Source: Brevibacillus brevis (GTDB taxonomy: Bacteria > Bacillota > Bacilli > Brevibacillales > Brevibacillaceae). Taken from it: a stretch of 64,000 nucleotides of DNA. The notes under the pieces were generated by a model. That model did no database searches and was not told the DNA's origin. It saw nothing but the letters and a program-made list of their open reading frames with translations. Of the stretch, positions 1-7,905 are shown one piece after another. Within the stretch, counting starts at the first letter, position 1. Each line of letters begins with the position of its first letter. The translations under genes and the position numbers were made by a program. The stretch covers positions 1,189,501 through 1,253,500 of the forward strand of contig NZ_CP041767.1 of NCBI RefSeq assembly GCF_022026395.1, written 5' to 3'.

Positions 1-452
1 CACAAAAGGAACAAATTGATGAACAGCCCGTCACAATAACTCCTGATCTGGTACCATCCTGCGGTCCTGTCAGTGGGTTGGTTACTGCTTTTCGCGTAAG
101 TACCGAGGATGCTTTGCTAGTGTTGTCCTGCGACCTACCTTTTATGGATCGTGTACAAATAGCGAAATTCATTGAATTTGCCAGGGAGAGGGACGAGTGG
201 GATGTGATTGTTGCCCAATCAGAAGGCCGAACCCATCCATTATGTGCTGTGTACCATCGGAGAACGCAGAGTAATTGGGAGCAGGCTCTTTTGAATGGAC
301 AGCGAAGATTAATGCGAACTTTAGATGAACTGCGAGTGGTGCCCTTGCCTGATGAATGCTTGGACCCTTGGGCTGTATATAATGTCAACACACCTGAAGA
401 GTACGAACAGGCAAAACTTGAAGAAAAACGCAGAAAGACAGGACATGCTTGA
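1..452 (+). CDS. mobA: Molybdenum cofactor guanylyltransferase MobA, 5' truncated by window edge
   Basis: MobA transfers GMP from GTP to molybdopterin in the cytoplasm to make the guanine dinucleotide cofactor used by bacterial formate dehydrogenases. The frame is open from base 3 with no start, so the N-terminal GTP-binding part lies outside. What remains contains the family pattern GPVSGL followed by LLVLSCDLPFM, which matches the central DxP metal/nucleotide motif of MobA, and a C-terminal stretch with NVNTPEEY. The TTG at 78 lies inside the conserved core and is not the start. The neighbourhood (fdhD, fdh, moeA, mobB) supports the call. Confidence 0.88.
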   Translation, partial: QKEQIDEQPVTITPDLVPSCGPVSGLVTAFRVSTEDALLVLSCDLPFMDRVQIAKFIEFARERDEWDVIVAQSEGRTHPLCAVYHRRTQSNWEQALLNGQRRLMRTLDELRVVPLPDECLDPWAVYNVNTPEEYEQAKLEEKRRKTGHA

Positions 453-469
453 AACGTGTCCTGTTTTTT
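438..469 (+). terminator. Intrinsic terminator of mobA
   Basis: An 8-bp perfect stem (438-445 with 457-464) is followed by a run of T. The stem overlaps the mobA stop codon. Confidence 0.75.
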
Positions 470-569
470 GTTTGGAAAAAAGGGGCTTTTCATAAAGGGC
501 TATCATACAAGCGTTTCTCTGGACAAACCGTATGAATAGTAGTGATGGCTAACGAAAGGAGGGAGCGCA

Positions 570-1037
570 ATGACAAGAAAGTGCAAAAAACAAGGCAAAC
601 ACCACGGTCACCACTGTTGTTGCAAAAAACCCGACAAACACGACCACCACTGTTGCGACAAAAAAACCGAAAAGAATTACGACCACCACTGCTGTTGCAA
701 AAAAACCGACAAATATTACGACCACCACTGCTGCTGCAAAAAACGTGACAAGTATTACGGTCACCACTGCTGTTGCAAGAAACACGACGATTATTACGAG
801 CCACAATGCTGCTGCAAAAAGCATGAACATTGCCACGATCACTGCTGTTACTGCAATGACCATGATTGCAAAGGCACTGAAAAACATGACCACCACTGTT
901 GCAAGAAGCAAGACATAGATGATGAAGACGAAGAAGAGGACGACGACGAAGACAAAGATGAAGAAGATGATGAGGACGAAGACGAAGACGACCACGGCCA
1001 CTGCAAGCATAAAAAGAAACGCTGCTGCTGCAAATAA
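570..1037 (+). CDS. His/Cys-rich repeat protein with acidic segment, unknown function
   Basis: A 155-residue protein of very biased composition. Residues 1-75 or so consist of about six imperfect repeats of 12-14 residues built on HHCCCKK with DK/YYD linkers. A less regular Cys/His part follows, then a run of about 35 almost purely Asp/Glu residues, and a basic CKHKKKRCCCK tail. The start is well supported by AAAGGAGGG 8 bases upstream, and a hairpin follows the stop. No enzyme fold is visible. Cys and His at this density suggest metal binding or disulfide cross-linking. A spore-coat or metal-storage role is inference only. Its position between mobA and fdhD is suggestive but may be chance. 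Confidence 0.7.
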   Translation: MTRKCKKQGKHHGHHCCCKKPDKHDHHCCDKKTEKNYDHHCCCKKTDKYYDHHCCCKKRDKYYGHHCCCKKHDDYYEPQCCCKKHEHCHDHCCYCNDHDCKGTEKHDHHCCKKQDIDDEDEEEDDDEDKDEEDDEDEDEDDHGHCKHKKKRCCCK

Positions 1038-1060
1038 AAAATTCCCACGTTGAAAGAACA

Positions 1061-1087
1061 AAAGCCCGAGAGGCTAACTCGGGCTTT
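1061..1087 (+). terminator. Hairpin downstream of the His/Cys-rich gene
   Basis: A 10-bp perfect stem (1061-1070 with 1078-1087) with a 7-nt loop and a short T run. It is probably the terminator or 3' stabiliser of the gene at 570. Confidence 0.6.
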
Positions 1088-1112
1088 GAGATTACCAGAT
1101 GAAAAAACATAG

Positions 1113-1146
1113 AAAAGCGGGAAGGCTCTATGCTTGTCCCGCTTTT
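1113..1146 (-). terminator. Hairpin between convergent genes, probably the fdhD terminator
   Basis: A 9-bp stem, AAAAGCGGG (1113-1121) with its complement (1138-1146), so A/T flanks make it usable in both directions. It lies just past the fdhD stop. Confidence 0.65.
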
Positions 1147-1160
1147 GATTGATTGCTTCT

Positions 1161-1958
1161 TTAAGGCAGAAGAATTCTTTCGGCTTGTGTATACACGTTC
1201 ATTTTGTCATTGCGGATAAATCCGACTGCGGTGAGCTTCAGCTCATCTGCCAGTTGAAGGGCGAGATCAGTTGGAGCGGACTTGGACAAAATGATGCCAG
1301 CACCAATCTTGGCAGCCTTGAGCAGCACCTCAGACGAGATGCGTCCACTAAATACTAGAATTTTGTCCGTGGTGGAAATGTTATCTTGCAAGCATTTCCC
1401 ATAGATTTTGTCGAGCGCATTGTGACGCCCGATATCGGAGTACTGAAGCAAAACTTCATCCGGTGTACAGAGGGCTGCATTGTGGACACCACCTGTTTGG
1501 CGGTGAATCTCAGACGACGCTTGCAATTCCTTCATCAGGCGCATGCATTGAGCGGGGGTGACAGTTGTTGTGCTTTCAACAGGCTTTGCTGTGCGCGCAT
1601 CGCTAAAAAAGTAAAAGGACTGTCTGCTTTTTCCGCAGCAGGAAGTAATTCTGCGTTTGGAGTAAAAGCTCTGGGACAAAATTGTTTCTTTATGCAAATC
1701 AACGTAAGCAAATCCTTGGGCCTCATTAATCGTAAGCTGCTTGATTTCCGAGTAGCTCTTGATGACGCCTTCGGCTGCGAGAAAACCGATGACCATCTCT
1801 TCCAGGTCGGCCGGAGTACATACGATTGTAGCGAATTCCTCATCGTTGAGAAAAATCGTGAGGGGGTACTCGGTGACGATTTCGTCGTCTTCCCAGCCAT
1901 GTTGGTCAGCCGAAATTTTCAACACGGGCAGTCGGGTGGTGATGGTTAGATCGGACAT
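1161..1958 (-). CDS. fdhD: Formate dehydrogenase accessory sulfurtransferase FdhD
   Basis: FdhD passes sulfur from a cysteine desulfurase to the molybdenum cofactor, which formate dehydrogenases need for activity. The 265-residue length is normal. Seen are the N-terminal part ending in LEEMVIGFLAAEG, the sulfur-relay cysteines in SCCGKSR (Cys107-Cys108; many Firmicute members carry this CC form), GGVHNAALC, and the cofactor-binding part DIGRHNALDK followed by FSGRISSEVLLKAA. AGGAGG precedes the ATG. It is divergent from the transporter at 2362, and the molybdoenzyme at 4252 is the obvious client. Confidence 0.95.
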   Translation of the reverse strand: MSDLTITTRLPVLKISADQHGWEDDEIVTEYPLTIFLNDEEFATIVCTPADLEEMVIGFLAAEGVIKSYSEIKQLTINEAQGFAYVDLHKETILSQSFYSKRRITSCCGKSRQSFYFFSDARTAKPVESTTTVTPAQCMRLMKELQASSEIHRQTGGVHNAALCTPDEVLLQYSDIGRHNALDKIYGKCLQDNISTTDKILVFSGRISSEVLLKAAKIGAGIILSKSAPTDLALQLADELKLTAVGFIRNDKMNVYTQAERILLP

Positions 1959-2042
1959 ACGGGCCTCCTTTTTGTCGAAATTATGAAGTTTTCATGGCTA
2001 TTTTGTGAGGAAAATATTGTCGAGTGAACGCTTACATGGTAG

Positions 2043-2048
2043 TATACT
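2043..2048 (+). promoter_or_regulatory. Candidate -10 for the transporter leader
   Basis: TATACT is the best -10-like hexamer between fdhD and leader A. No good -35 stands 17 bases upstream, so an activator may be needed. A weak call. Confidence 0.3.
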
Positions 2049-2112
2049 ATGTGAGATGAAAAGTGTCATAAAATTTTCGTCTTTCCATGTATTCATAGCG
2101 TAAGGACAGATT

Positions 2113-2211
2113 GACACGGAGCAGCGACCCTGCCACCGATTATTTTGTAGCCTTGCAGCGAAAATTACATAGTGAACACAATGCTTGTTGATGCTGATGT
2201 AGCGTTCCTGC
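2113..2211 (+). promoter_or_regulatory. Leader A: tandem pentaloop hairpin motif
   Basis: Two short hairpins of the form NNAG-CGNNC-CTNN lie in the untranslated leader: GCAGCGACCCTGC (2121-2133) and GTAGCGTTCCTGC (2199-2211). The same motif occurs twice before the molybdoenzyme at 4252. The stem pairs vary while pairing is kept (GC or GU), and the loop is always CG followed by two variable bases and C. The pair is followed by a terminator at 2220. Function is inferred: an RNA-binding antiterminator or a ligand-sensing RNA. No known riboswitch class was recognised. Confidence 0.55.
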
Positions 2212-2219
2212 TGATGATT

Positions 2220-2301
2220 AACTGCTGTGTTTCATCGTAGTCCTCGTTTCCATTTATGGAGACCTGGGTGAGTCGGTGAAATCGGCAGTTTTTCTTTTTT
2301 T
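2220..2301 (+). terminator. Terminator in leader A ahead of the OFA transporter
   Basis: A two-part stem of 8+8 bp: 2220-2227 pairs with 2283-2290 and 2230-2237 with 2274-2281. A nested hairpin sits in the loop (2246-2252 with 2257-2263), and T5-C-T7 follows. It stands about 60 bases upstream of the transporter start and in the sense direction, so it would act as an attenuator. Confidence 0.7.
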
Positions 2302-2361
2302 CGAGAAGGCTGTTGATGGATCCACAGCATGCTCAAGACCATTGCAAAGGAGATGAATGAT

Positions 2362-3636
2362 TTGGAACAAAAAGTGAAAAACCGCTGGCTTATCGCGTTG
2401 GCTGCGGTAGGCATCCACATCTCGATTGGGTCGGTATACGCCTGGAGTGTATTCACCAAACCAATTACCGAGCAATTCGGCTGGGACTTGCCGGATGTTC
2501 AATTTACGTTTAGCATTGCGATCTTGTTCTTGGGGCTGTCTGCTGCCTTCCTCGGTCATTATGTCGAAAAGCACGGCCCGCGTAAAGCTGGTATTCTCGC
2601 ATCGATCTTTTTTGGAGTAGGAACTGTCGGGGCTGGCTTGGCGATTCAATTGAGCAGCTTGCCTCTGTTGTACGTATGTTATGGAGTGCTGGGCGGTATT
2701 GGACTTGGGGTAGGTTATATTACGCCAGTATCGACTCTGGTCAAATGGTTTCCGGATCGCCGCGGTTTAGCAACGGGTCTTGCCATTATGGGCTTTGGTT
2801 TTGCTTCCATGATTGCCAGTCCGATTATGAACGCTTTGATTGCAAATGTAGGAATCGCGAACACCTTTTATATTTTGGGCCTTATATATTTCGTTGTAAT
2901 GTTGGCTTCTGCTCAATATTTGGCTCCACCTCCTAAAGGCTGGGTACCGGCTGGATTTTCCGCTGAGGGAACAGTTGGCAGCAAGCAAATCAAAAAAGAT
3001 TTGTGCCAATTGACTGCCAACGAAGCGATCAAGACACGCCGTTTTTACTGGCTGTGGCTAATGCTGTTTATCAATGTGACATGTGGAATCGCCGTTATTT
3101 CGGTAGCATCGCCGATGGCGCAAGAAATGGTGGGGATGTCTGTCGGAACAGCAGCACTGATGGTAGGGCTAAACGGTTTGTTCAACGGTGGTGGGCGAAT
3201 CGGCTGGGCGTCTCTGTCTGATTTCATTGGACGACCAAATACGTACACAGCTTTCTTTGCCATCCAAATGGTACTGTTCTTCCTGTTGCCGAATATGTCC
3301 AATCCGATCTTGTTCATGGTAGCGATGTTCATCATTATGACCTGTTACGGTGGTGGCTTTGCATCCATTCCGGCGTACATTGGTGACCTGTTTGGAACGA
3401 AGCAATTGGGCGCAATTCACGGTTATATTTTGACGGCATGGGCTGCTGCCGGCTTGGCAGGACCGATCTTTGCAGCATGGGTTCGCAAGACGACAGAAAG
3501 CTATACAGGAACCATGAGTGTTTTCGCAGGAATGTTCGTTGTCGCTCTGGTGATCTCGCTAGTAATCCGTCTGGATATCAAAAAACTGAAGGAAGAAGCC
3601 AAACAAAGAGAAAAGTCTGTTGAATTGGCTAGTTAA
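2362..3636 (+). CDS. OFA-family (oxalate/formate antiporter type) MFS transporter
   Basis: A 12-helix MFS protein of about 424 residues. The N-terminus (VKNRWLIALAAVGIHISIGSVYAWSVFTKP) and GGIGLGVGYITPVSTLVKWFPDRRG in the first half are typical of the OFA family, whose founding member exchanges oxalate for formate. I start at TTG 2362 because AAAGGAG (2346-2352) lies 9 bases before it and family members begin here; ATG 2329 and ATG 2353 are badly placed for this site. The next gene follows after 53 bases. Given the nearby molybdoenzyme and fdhD, formate or another C1/C2 carboxylate is the likely substrate, but that is inference. Confidence 0.88.
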   Translation: MEQKVKNRWLIALAAVGIHISIGSVYAWSVFTKPITEQFGWDLPDVQFTFSIAILFLGLSAAFLGHYVEKHGPRKAGILASIFFGVGTVGAGLAIQLSSLPLLYVCYGVLGGIGLGVGYITPVSTLVKWFPDRRGLATGLAIMGFGFASMIASPIMNALIANVGIANTFYILGLIYFVVMLASAQYLAPPPKGWVPAGFSAEGTVGSKQIKKDLCQLTANEAIKTRRFYWLWLMLFINVTCGIAVISVASPMAQEMVGMSVGTAALMVGLNGLFNGGGRIGWASLSDFIGRPNTYTAFFAIQMVLFFLLPNMSNPILFMVAMFIIMTCYGGGFASIPAYIGDLFGTKQLGAIHGYILTAWAAAGLAGPIFAAWVRKTTESYTGTMSVFAGMFVVALVISLVIRLDIKKLKEEAKQREKSVELAS

Positions 3637-3689
3637 TCAATGGTAAAGTTTAAATAGAGAATGATTTGAAGTAAAGGTGATTTTCCTCG

Positions 3690-4055
3690 ATGAATAAGTT
3701 CGAAGCAGAATTCAGTAATTTGGTCAGGGCTTTCCGAAAGCGCCATATGGGAAAGGGACCTAGCAAGATCAGCACCACGTTCTGCAAGAACTGGGCGATC
3801 TGCGAGATGGAAGGCAACCTTTCTCCGGTGGAAAAGTTCATCGCCACTTCGGAAGACGGAAAGCAGACATTACGAGCTGCCCGAACCGAAATGGTCAAAG
3901 AGATCTATCGGAAACACCAGCCAGTTGACATGGAAGCGTTTCTTGGAGCAAAACTCGTTGATCTATTCGTTGATATTGACATCGAACGGGATTTTGGAAT
4001 GTCGATTTTTGTTTTTGATCAAGACATCGAAAAGAAAATGAAAAACGAACCGTAA
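3690..4055 (+). CDS. DUF2294 (MpsC-like) family protein
   Basis: A 121-residue soluble protein with the DUF2294 pattern: an N-terminal GKGPSKISTTF segment, ELSPVEK-like NLSPVEKFIA, and a C-terminal DIDIERDFGMSIFVFD strand region. AAAGGTGA is 10 bases upstream. The B. subtilis yrhF gene of the same family stands beside the formate dehydrogenase gene yrhE, so the association with formate metabolism recurs. The biochemical role is not established; the Pfam name MpsC refers to a membrane-potential/bicarbonate system. It is cotranscribed with the transporter and lies upstream of leader B. Confidence 0.82.
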   Translation: MNKFEAEFSNLVRAFRKRHMGKGPSKISTTFCKNWAICEMEGNLSPVEKFIATSEDGKQTLRAARTEMVKEIYRKHQPVDMEAFLGAKLVDLFVDIDIERDFGMSIFVFDQDIEKKMKNEP

Positions 4056-4066
4056 GTCTAAACGAA

Positions 4067-4148
4067 GCAGCGTCCCTGTTCACCGGCTTAGACGTAACGG
4101 AATTCGCGAAAAGCAAACACGAAGTTGAGACTAGGTAGCGAACCTGCC
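4067..4148 (+). promoter_or_regulatory. Leader B: second tandem pentaloop hairpin pair
   Basis: GCAGCGTCCCTGT (4067-4079) and GTAGCGAACCTGC (4135-4147, extendable to 4134-4148) repeat the motif of leader A, again spaced by 60-80 bases and followed directly by a terminator. TTCACCGG at 4079-4086 is complementary (one bulge) to CCGTGAA in the terminator 5' arm (4160-4166), which gives a possible antiterminator. It would let transcription into the molybdoenzyme be controlled separately from the upstream transporter gene. Confidence 0.55.
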
Positions 4149-4154
4149 GTAGAC

Positions 4155-4214
4155 AACCACCGTGAACACGCTCTTTTCCTATAGGACAAGGGACGGTTTC
4201 ATGGTGGTTTTTTT
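4155..4214 (+). terminator. Terminator in leader B ahead of the molybdoenzyme gene
   Basis: A 12-bp stem (4155-4166 with 4198-4209, one GU) is followed by T7 (4208-4214), 38 bases before the start codon. It is a sense-strand terminator in a 5' leader, that is, an attenuator. Confidence 0.8.
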
Positions 4215-4251
4215 CGTCTCAATGGAGTTTATTAGAGGGGAGACTAAAGAA

Positions 4252-6600
4252 ATGGGCAAGACCAAGCATGGCGGACCAATTAAGCTGGATACTTCGTGGA
4301 AGCCTTCCTTATGGGCTTCACTGATGCCGATGGGGCTCGGGAAAATCAAGCCGCATCACATTCGGGATACGATGAAGGTGGCCTATGACAATCGCGATAA
4401 TTTGGGTTATGCCTATCGCATTTTGACCCAAGGGGTATGTGATGGCTGCGCTCTCGGCGTATCCGGCCTCTACGATCAGACGTTGACTGGTCCGCATTTG
4501 TGCACCACGCGACTGAACGTCCTGCGTCTCAATACCATGCCTGCCATGGATGCCAAATGGTTTGAGGATGTAAATGCGCTGCGTAAGCTATCCAGCGCAG
4601 AATTGCGCAAGCTGGGAAGAATTCCGTATCCGCTTTCAAGAAAACCAGGCGAAAACAAGTTCACCCGCATTAGTTGGGATGAAGCGTTAAACCGCATCGC
4701 GAGAAAAATCAAAAACATCAGCCCGAAACAGCTGGCCTTTTTCTTGACCGCTCGTGGGATTACCAACGAGGTATACTACACAGCAGCTAAAATGGCTCGT
4801 TTCCTCGGAACCAACAACATCGACAACGCATCACGTATTTGTCACTCGCCGAGTAAGACAGCACTGAAGCGGTCGGTTGGGATTGGTGCATCGAGCTGTA
4901 ACTATCAGGATTGGATCGGTACCGATGTGCTCGTATTCTGGGGCTCTGTACCAGGCAACAACCAGCCTGTATCAACGAAATACATGTATGCTGCGAAAAA
5001 AGCAGGAACGAAAATTATCCTGATCAACCCGTACAGAGAGCCAGCGATGGAGAAGTACTGGATTCCATCTGTACCGGATAGTGCTTTGTTCGGGACGAAG
5101 ATTGCGGACGATTTCTACCAAGTGAACATTGGCGGCGACATCGCATTCATGAACGGTGTGATGAAGATTTGGTTCGAGATGGAGGAAGCCAAGCCAGGTT
5201 CTGCGATCAATCATGAATTCATCAAGGAGCACGCGAACGGAATCGAGGAGCTGCGCAAGCATGTGATGAATGAATCGTGGGATAAGATCGTAGAATCCTC
5301 CGGTCTCAGCCGCGAGCGTATCAAAGAATTCGCAGAACTGCTCGCCAACTCCAAAAATGGTGTATTCGTATGGAGTATGGGTCTGACCCAGCACAAATTC
5401 GGTACGGACAATATTTCTCAAGTAGCCAATCTGGCCATCCTTCGTGGATTCTTGGGTCGCAAGCACACTGGTCTCATGCCGATTCGCGGACACTCCGGCG
5501 TACAAGGCTCCGGTGAAATGGGTGCTGATCCGTTCAGCTTGCCAGGTGGAGATTTTGAAGAAAAATCCTGGAACCGCATTGAAAAGATCTGGAACTTCCC
5601 GATCCCGAAATGGCAAGGAGATATCGTCGGTATTTCTTTGGAAAATGCAGTGTTGCCGGATGGACATGAGCGTAAGACGAGATTGTTCTATACGAGTGGC
5701 GGCAACTTCCTGGAGACGATGCCAGATCCGGACTTCATGCAAAAATGCTTGGAGAGCATAGAAGTGCGTGTACATCAGGACATCATTTTCAACACATCCA
5801 CGCTGGTGGATGCGAAGGAAGAAGTCATCATACTGCCAGCAATGACTCGCTACGAGCAGCCGGGTGGCGGTACATCGACAAGTACAGAGCGTATGGTTTA
5901 CTTCAGTGCCGAAGTGGAAGGGCCTCGTATTGAAGAAGCTCGTTCTGAATGGGAGATTTACGTAGATCTGGCGGCACGGGTCAATCCAGAGAAAAAGCAT
6001 CTGATGCACTTCTCAAGCGCAGCTGAAATTCGCGCAGAGATTGCCCTGGCGAATCCGAACTACGATGGTATCCAGCATCTGAAAAACCGTGGAGATGTTT
6101 TCCAATGGGGCGGTGCATGGTTGTGTGAAGGCGGCGTATGCCCGACACCGGATGGCCGAGCGAATCTGATTCCGATTGAGATTCCGGATTTGAACAAGCC
6201 AGAGGGACACTTCTATGTAACGACTCGTCGCGGTAAGCAGTTCAACTCGATGATTTATAGCAAGAAAGACCCGTTCAACAATGCAGACCGTTATGATATC
6301 CTGATCAATGCAGAGGATGCAAAAGAACTGCGCATTGCAGAAGGCGAAAACATCGTCGTTTACAATAAATATGGTACGTTCCAAGGACGTGCCAAATTCG
6401 AGGACACCAGACGCGGAAACATTCAAGTGCACTGGCCGGAAGGGAATGTACTTATTCCGAAGGGTGTATACGAGATATACGCAGGTATTCCTGAATACAA
6501 TACAGCCGTGAAGGTTGAAAAAGCGGACACTTTCCACGCCAACAAAGATTTGAAATATGTGGAGAGAGAAGTAGAAGATTTGGAAGTAAACGTCGGCTGA
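4252..6600 (+). CDS. FdhF/YdeP-family molybdopterin oxidoreductase (formate dehydrogenase alpha-like)
   Basis: A 782-residue cytoplasmic molybdoenzyme of the YdeP/Fdhalpha-like group. Cysteines at about 63, 66 (GVCDGCALG) and 84 recall the N-terminal iron-sulfur site, which may be incomplete. SRICHSPS places Cys197-His198 where formate dehydrogenases have the Sec/Cys-His pair at molybdenum. SWDEALNRIA and the C-terminal dinucleotide-binding domain are present. The ATG at 4252 has AGAGGGGAG 8 bases upstream; longer frames would start inside the terminator. fdhD, moeA and mobB nearby support formate oxidation, but many YdeP relatives have no proven substrate. No separate NADH or cytochrome subunit is encoded beside it. 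Confidence 0.88.
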   Translation: MGKTKHGGPIKLDTSWKPSLWASLMPMGLGKIKPHHIRDTMKVAYDNRDNLGYAYRILTQGVCDGCALGVSGLYDQTLTGPHLCTTRLNVLRLNTMPAMDAKWFEDVNALRKLSSAELRKLGRIPYPLSRKPGENKFTRISWDEALNRIARKIKNISPKQLAFFLTARGITNEVYYTAAKMARFLGTNNIDNASRICHSPSKTALKRSVGIGASSCNYQDWIGTDVLVFWGSVPGNNQPVSTKYMYAAKKAGTKIILINPYREPAMEKYWIPSVPDSALFGTKIADDFYQVNIGGDIAFMNGVMKIWFEMEEAKPGSAINHEFIKEHANGIEELRKHVMNESWDKIVESSGLSRERIKEFAELLANSKNGVFVWSMGLTQHKFGTDNISQVANLAILRGFLGRKHTGLMPIRGHSGVQGSGEMGADPFSLPGGDFEEKSWNRIEKIWNFPIPKWQGDIVGISLENAVLPDGHERKTRLFYTSGGNFLETMPDPDFMQKCLESIEVRVHQDIIFNTSTLVDAKEEVIILPAMTRYEQPGGGTSTSTERMVYFSAEVEGPRIEEARSEWEIYVDLAARVNPEKKHLMHFSSAAEIRAEIALANPNYDGIQHLKNRGDVFQWGGAWLCEGGVCPTPDGRANLIPIEIPDLNKPEGHFYVTTRRGKQFNSMIYSKKDPFNNADRYDILINAEDAKELRIAEGENIVVYNKYGTFQGRAKFEDTRRGNIQVHWPEGNVLIPKGVYEIYAGIPEYNTAVKVEKADTFHANKDLKYVEREVEDLEVNVG

Positions 6601-6642
6601 CGAGCTGCAGCAATGGGTGGTCAAGATTAGGGGGAACAAGCC

Positions 6643-7902
6643 ATGCGTTTTTCGCGACAAACACTCTCGGTTGAGGAAGCGATGAGCAAGCTGTTGGCTA
6701 AATTGCTAACGGGGAGAACGGAACAAGTGCAGATCGGGGAGGCATACGGGCGGATACTTGCCACTGATCTACGTTCAACATACGATTTGCCGCACTTTGA
6801 CCGCTCGCCGCTGGATGGATTTGCCGTGAGAGCTGACGATACGGTTGGGGCCTCCGTTGATCACCCGATTACGCTAACAGTGCTAGAGACGGTTGCGGCC
6901 GGGCAAGTACCTACCAAAGAATTGAAAAAGGGCTGCGCGACTCGGATCATGACAGGCGCGATGATGCCTGCGGGCGCGGATGCGGTCATCATGTTTGAGC
7001 AAACGTACAACCCAGCCGAAGAGGCGGATGCTGTGCGAATCAAGCGTGAGATGAAGCCTGGGGAAAATGTATCGCGTCGCGGTGAAGAGATGGCCAAAGA
7101 AACGATCATTGCCAAGGCGGGTGAGCGGATTAACGCAGGTACTCTCGCCAGCTTGGCTACGTTTGGCTATTCGCAGGTAGAGGTGTTCTGCAAGCCGCGT
7201 GTCGGTCTGATTTCGACTGGAAGCGAGCTGTTGGAGATTGATCAGCCGCTTGCTCCAGGCAAAATTCGCAACAGTAATACGGTGATGCTGACTGCCTTGA
7301 TTGCCGAGGCAGGGGGCATCCCTGTTTCGTTTTCAAGATTGCCGGATGATTTGTTGGTGGCGAAGGCGAAAATTAGTGAATGCTTGCGGGACGTGGATCT
7401 GGTCATTTCAAGCGGCGGTGTGTCCGTTGGGGATTTTGATGTGATCGCGGCTTTAGTGGATGAGCCTGAGGTGGAGCTTTTGTTCAACCGGATCGCAATA
7501 CGTCCAGGAAGTCCGACGACGGCCATGATTATGGAAGGCAAGCCTTTTATTGCCCTATCAGGGAATCCGGGTGCCTGTTTTCTCGGGTTTGAATTATTTG
7601 CGCGAGCAGCCATTCGTCGCATCTCGGGAGAAGCCCACGTCGTGCAACAGGTGATTAAGGCGAGACTCGGCGTCGATTATACGAAGCCTTGTCCATACCC
7701 GCGTTATCTGCGAGGGAAGCTCCTCGAAAAAGACGGGACTTTGCACGCAATCCCTGATTTCAATGAAAAGGCAGGGAATCTGGGGACGTTGAAGGACAGC
7801 GAATGCTTTATGATCATACCAGCCGGGGGAAGCGGGAAAACAGCAGGAGAGCTGGTTGATGTTCTTACCCATGCGGCCCCAACCTGGAGAAGAGAGGGAT
7901 AG
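6643..7902 (+). CDS. moeA: Molybdopterin molybdenumtransferase MoeA
   Basis: MoeA inserts molybdate into adenylylated molybdopterin, the last common step of cofactor synthesis. All parts are visible in 419 residues: the N-terminal segment with FDRSPLDGFAVRADD, the GAMMPAGADAVIM loop, the MoCF fold with STGSELL and SSGGVSVGDFDV (the conserved GDxD-like acidic site), SGNPGACFLGFE, and the C-terminal beta domain. GGGGG lies 8 bases before the ATG. It follows the molybdoenzyme by 42 bases and precedes mobB by 3, so the three form one operon under leader B. Confidence 0.95.
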   Translation: MRFSRQTLSVEEAMSKLLAKLLTGRTEQVQIGEAYGRILATDLRSTYDLPHFDRSPLDGFAVRADDTVGASVDHPITLTVLETVAAGQVPTKELKKGCATRIMTGAMMPAGADAVIMFEQTYNPAEEADAVRIKREMKPGENVSRRGEEMAKETIIAKAGERINAGTLASLATFGYSQVEVFCKPRVGLISTGSELLEIDQPLAPGKIRNSNTVMLTALIAEAGGIPVSFSRLPDDLLVAKAKISECLRDVDLVISSGGVSVGDFDVIAALVDEPEVELLFNRIAIRPGSPTTAMIMEGKPFIALSGNPGACFLGFELFARAAIRRISGEAHVVQQVIKARLGVDYTKPCPYPRYLRGKLLEKDGTLHAIPDFNEKAGNLGTLKDSECFMIIPAGGSGKTAGELVDVLTHAAPTWRREG

Positions 7903-7905
7903 CGT

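Noticed and set aside
570..900. CRISPR-like array suggested by regularly spaced short DNA repeats
   Set aside because: The period is in codons (36-39 nt) without distinct spacers, and the repeats encode a continuous protein with a proper start.
490..1110. Long minus-strand frames opposite the His/Cys-rich gene
   Set aside because: Their composition is the direct complement of a repetitive coding strand, and they lack ribosome sites; the plus-strand gene has an excellent one.
2113..4214. Identification of the leaders as a known molybdenum-cofactor riboswitch or an ANTAR target
   Set aside because: I could not match the known molybdenum-cofactor RNA consensus from memory. ANTAR targets have hexaloops with A1 and G4; the loops here are five bases, and the alternative six-base loop does not leave a paired stem.
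4972..6009. A 345-codon minus-strand frame inside the molybdoenzyme gene
   Set aside because: Shadow of a strongly supported molybdoenzyme gene. No ribosome site.
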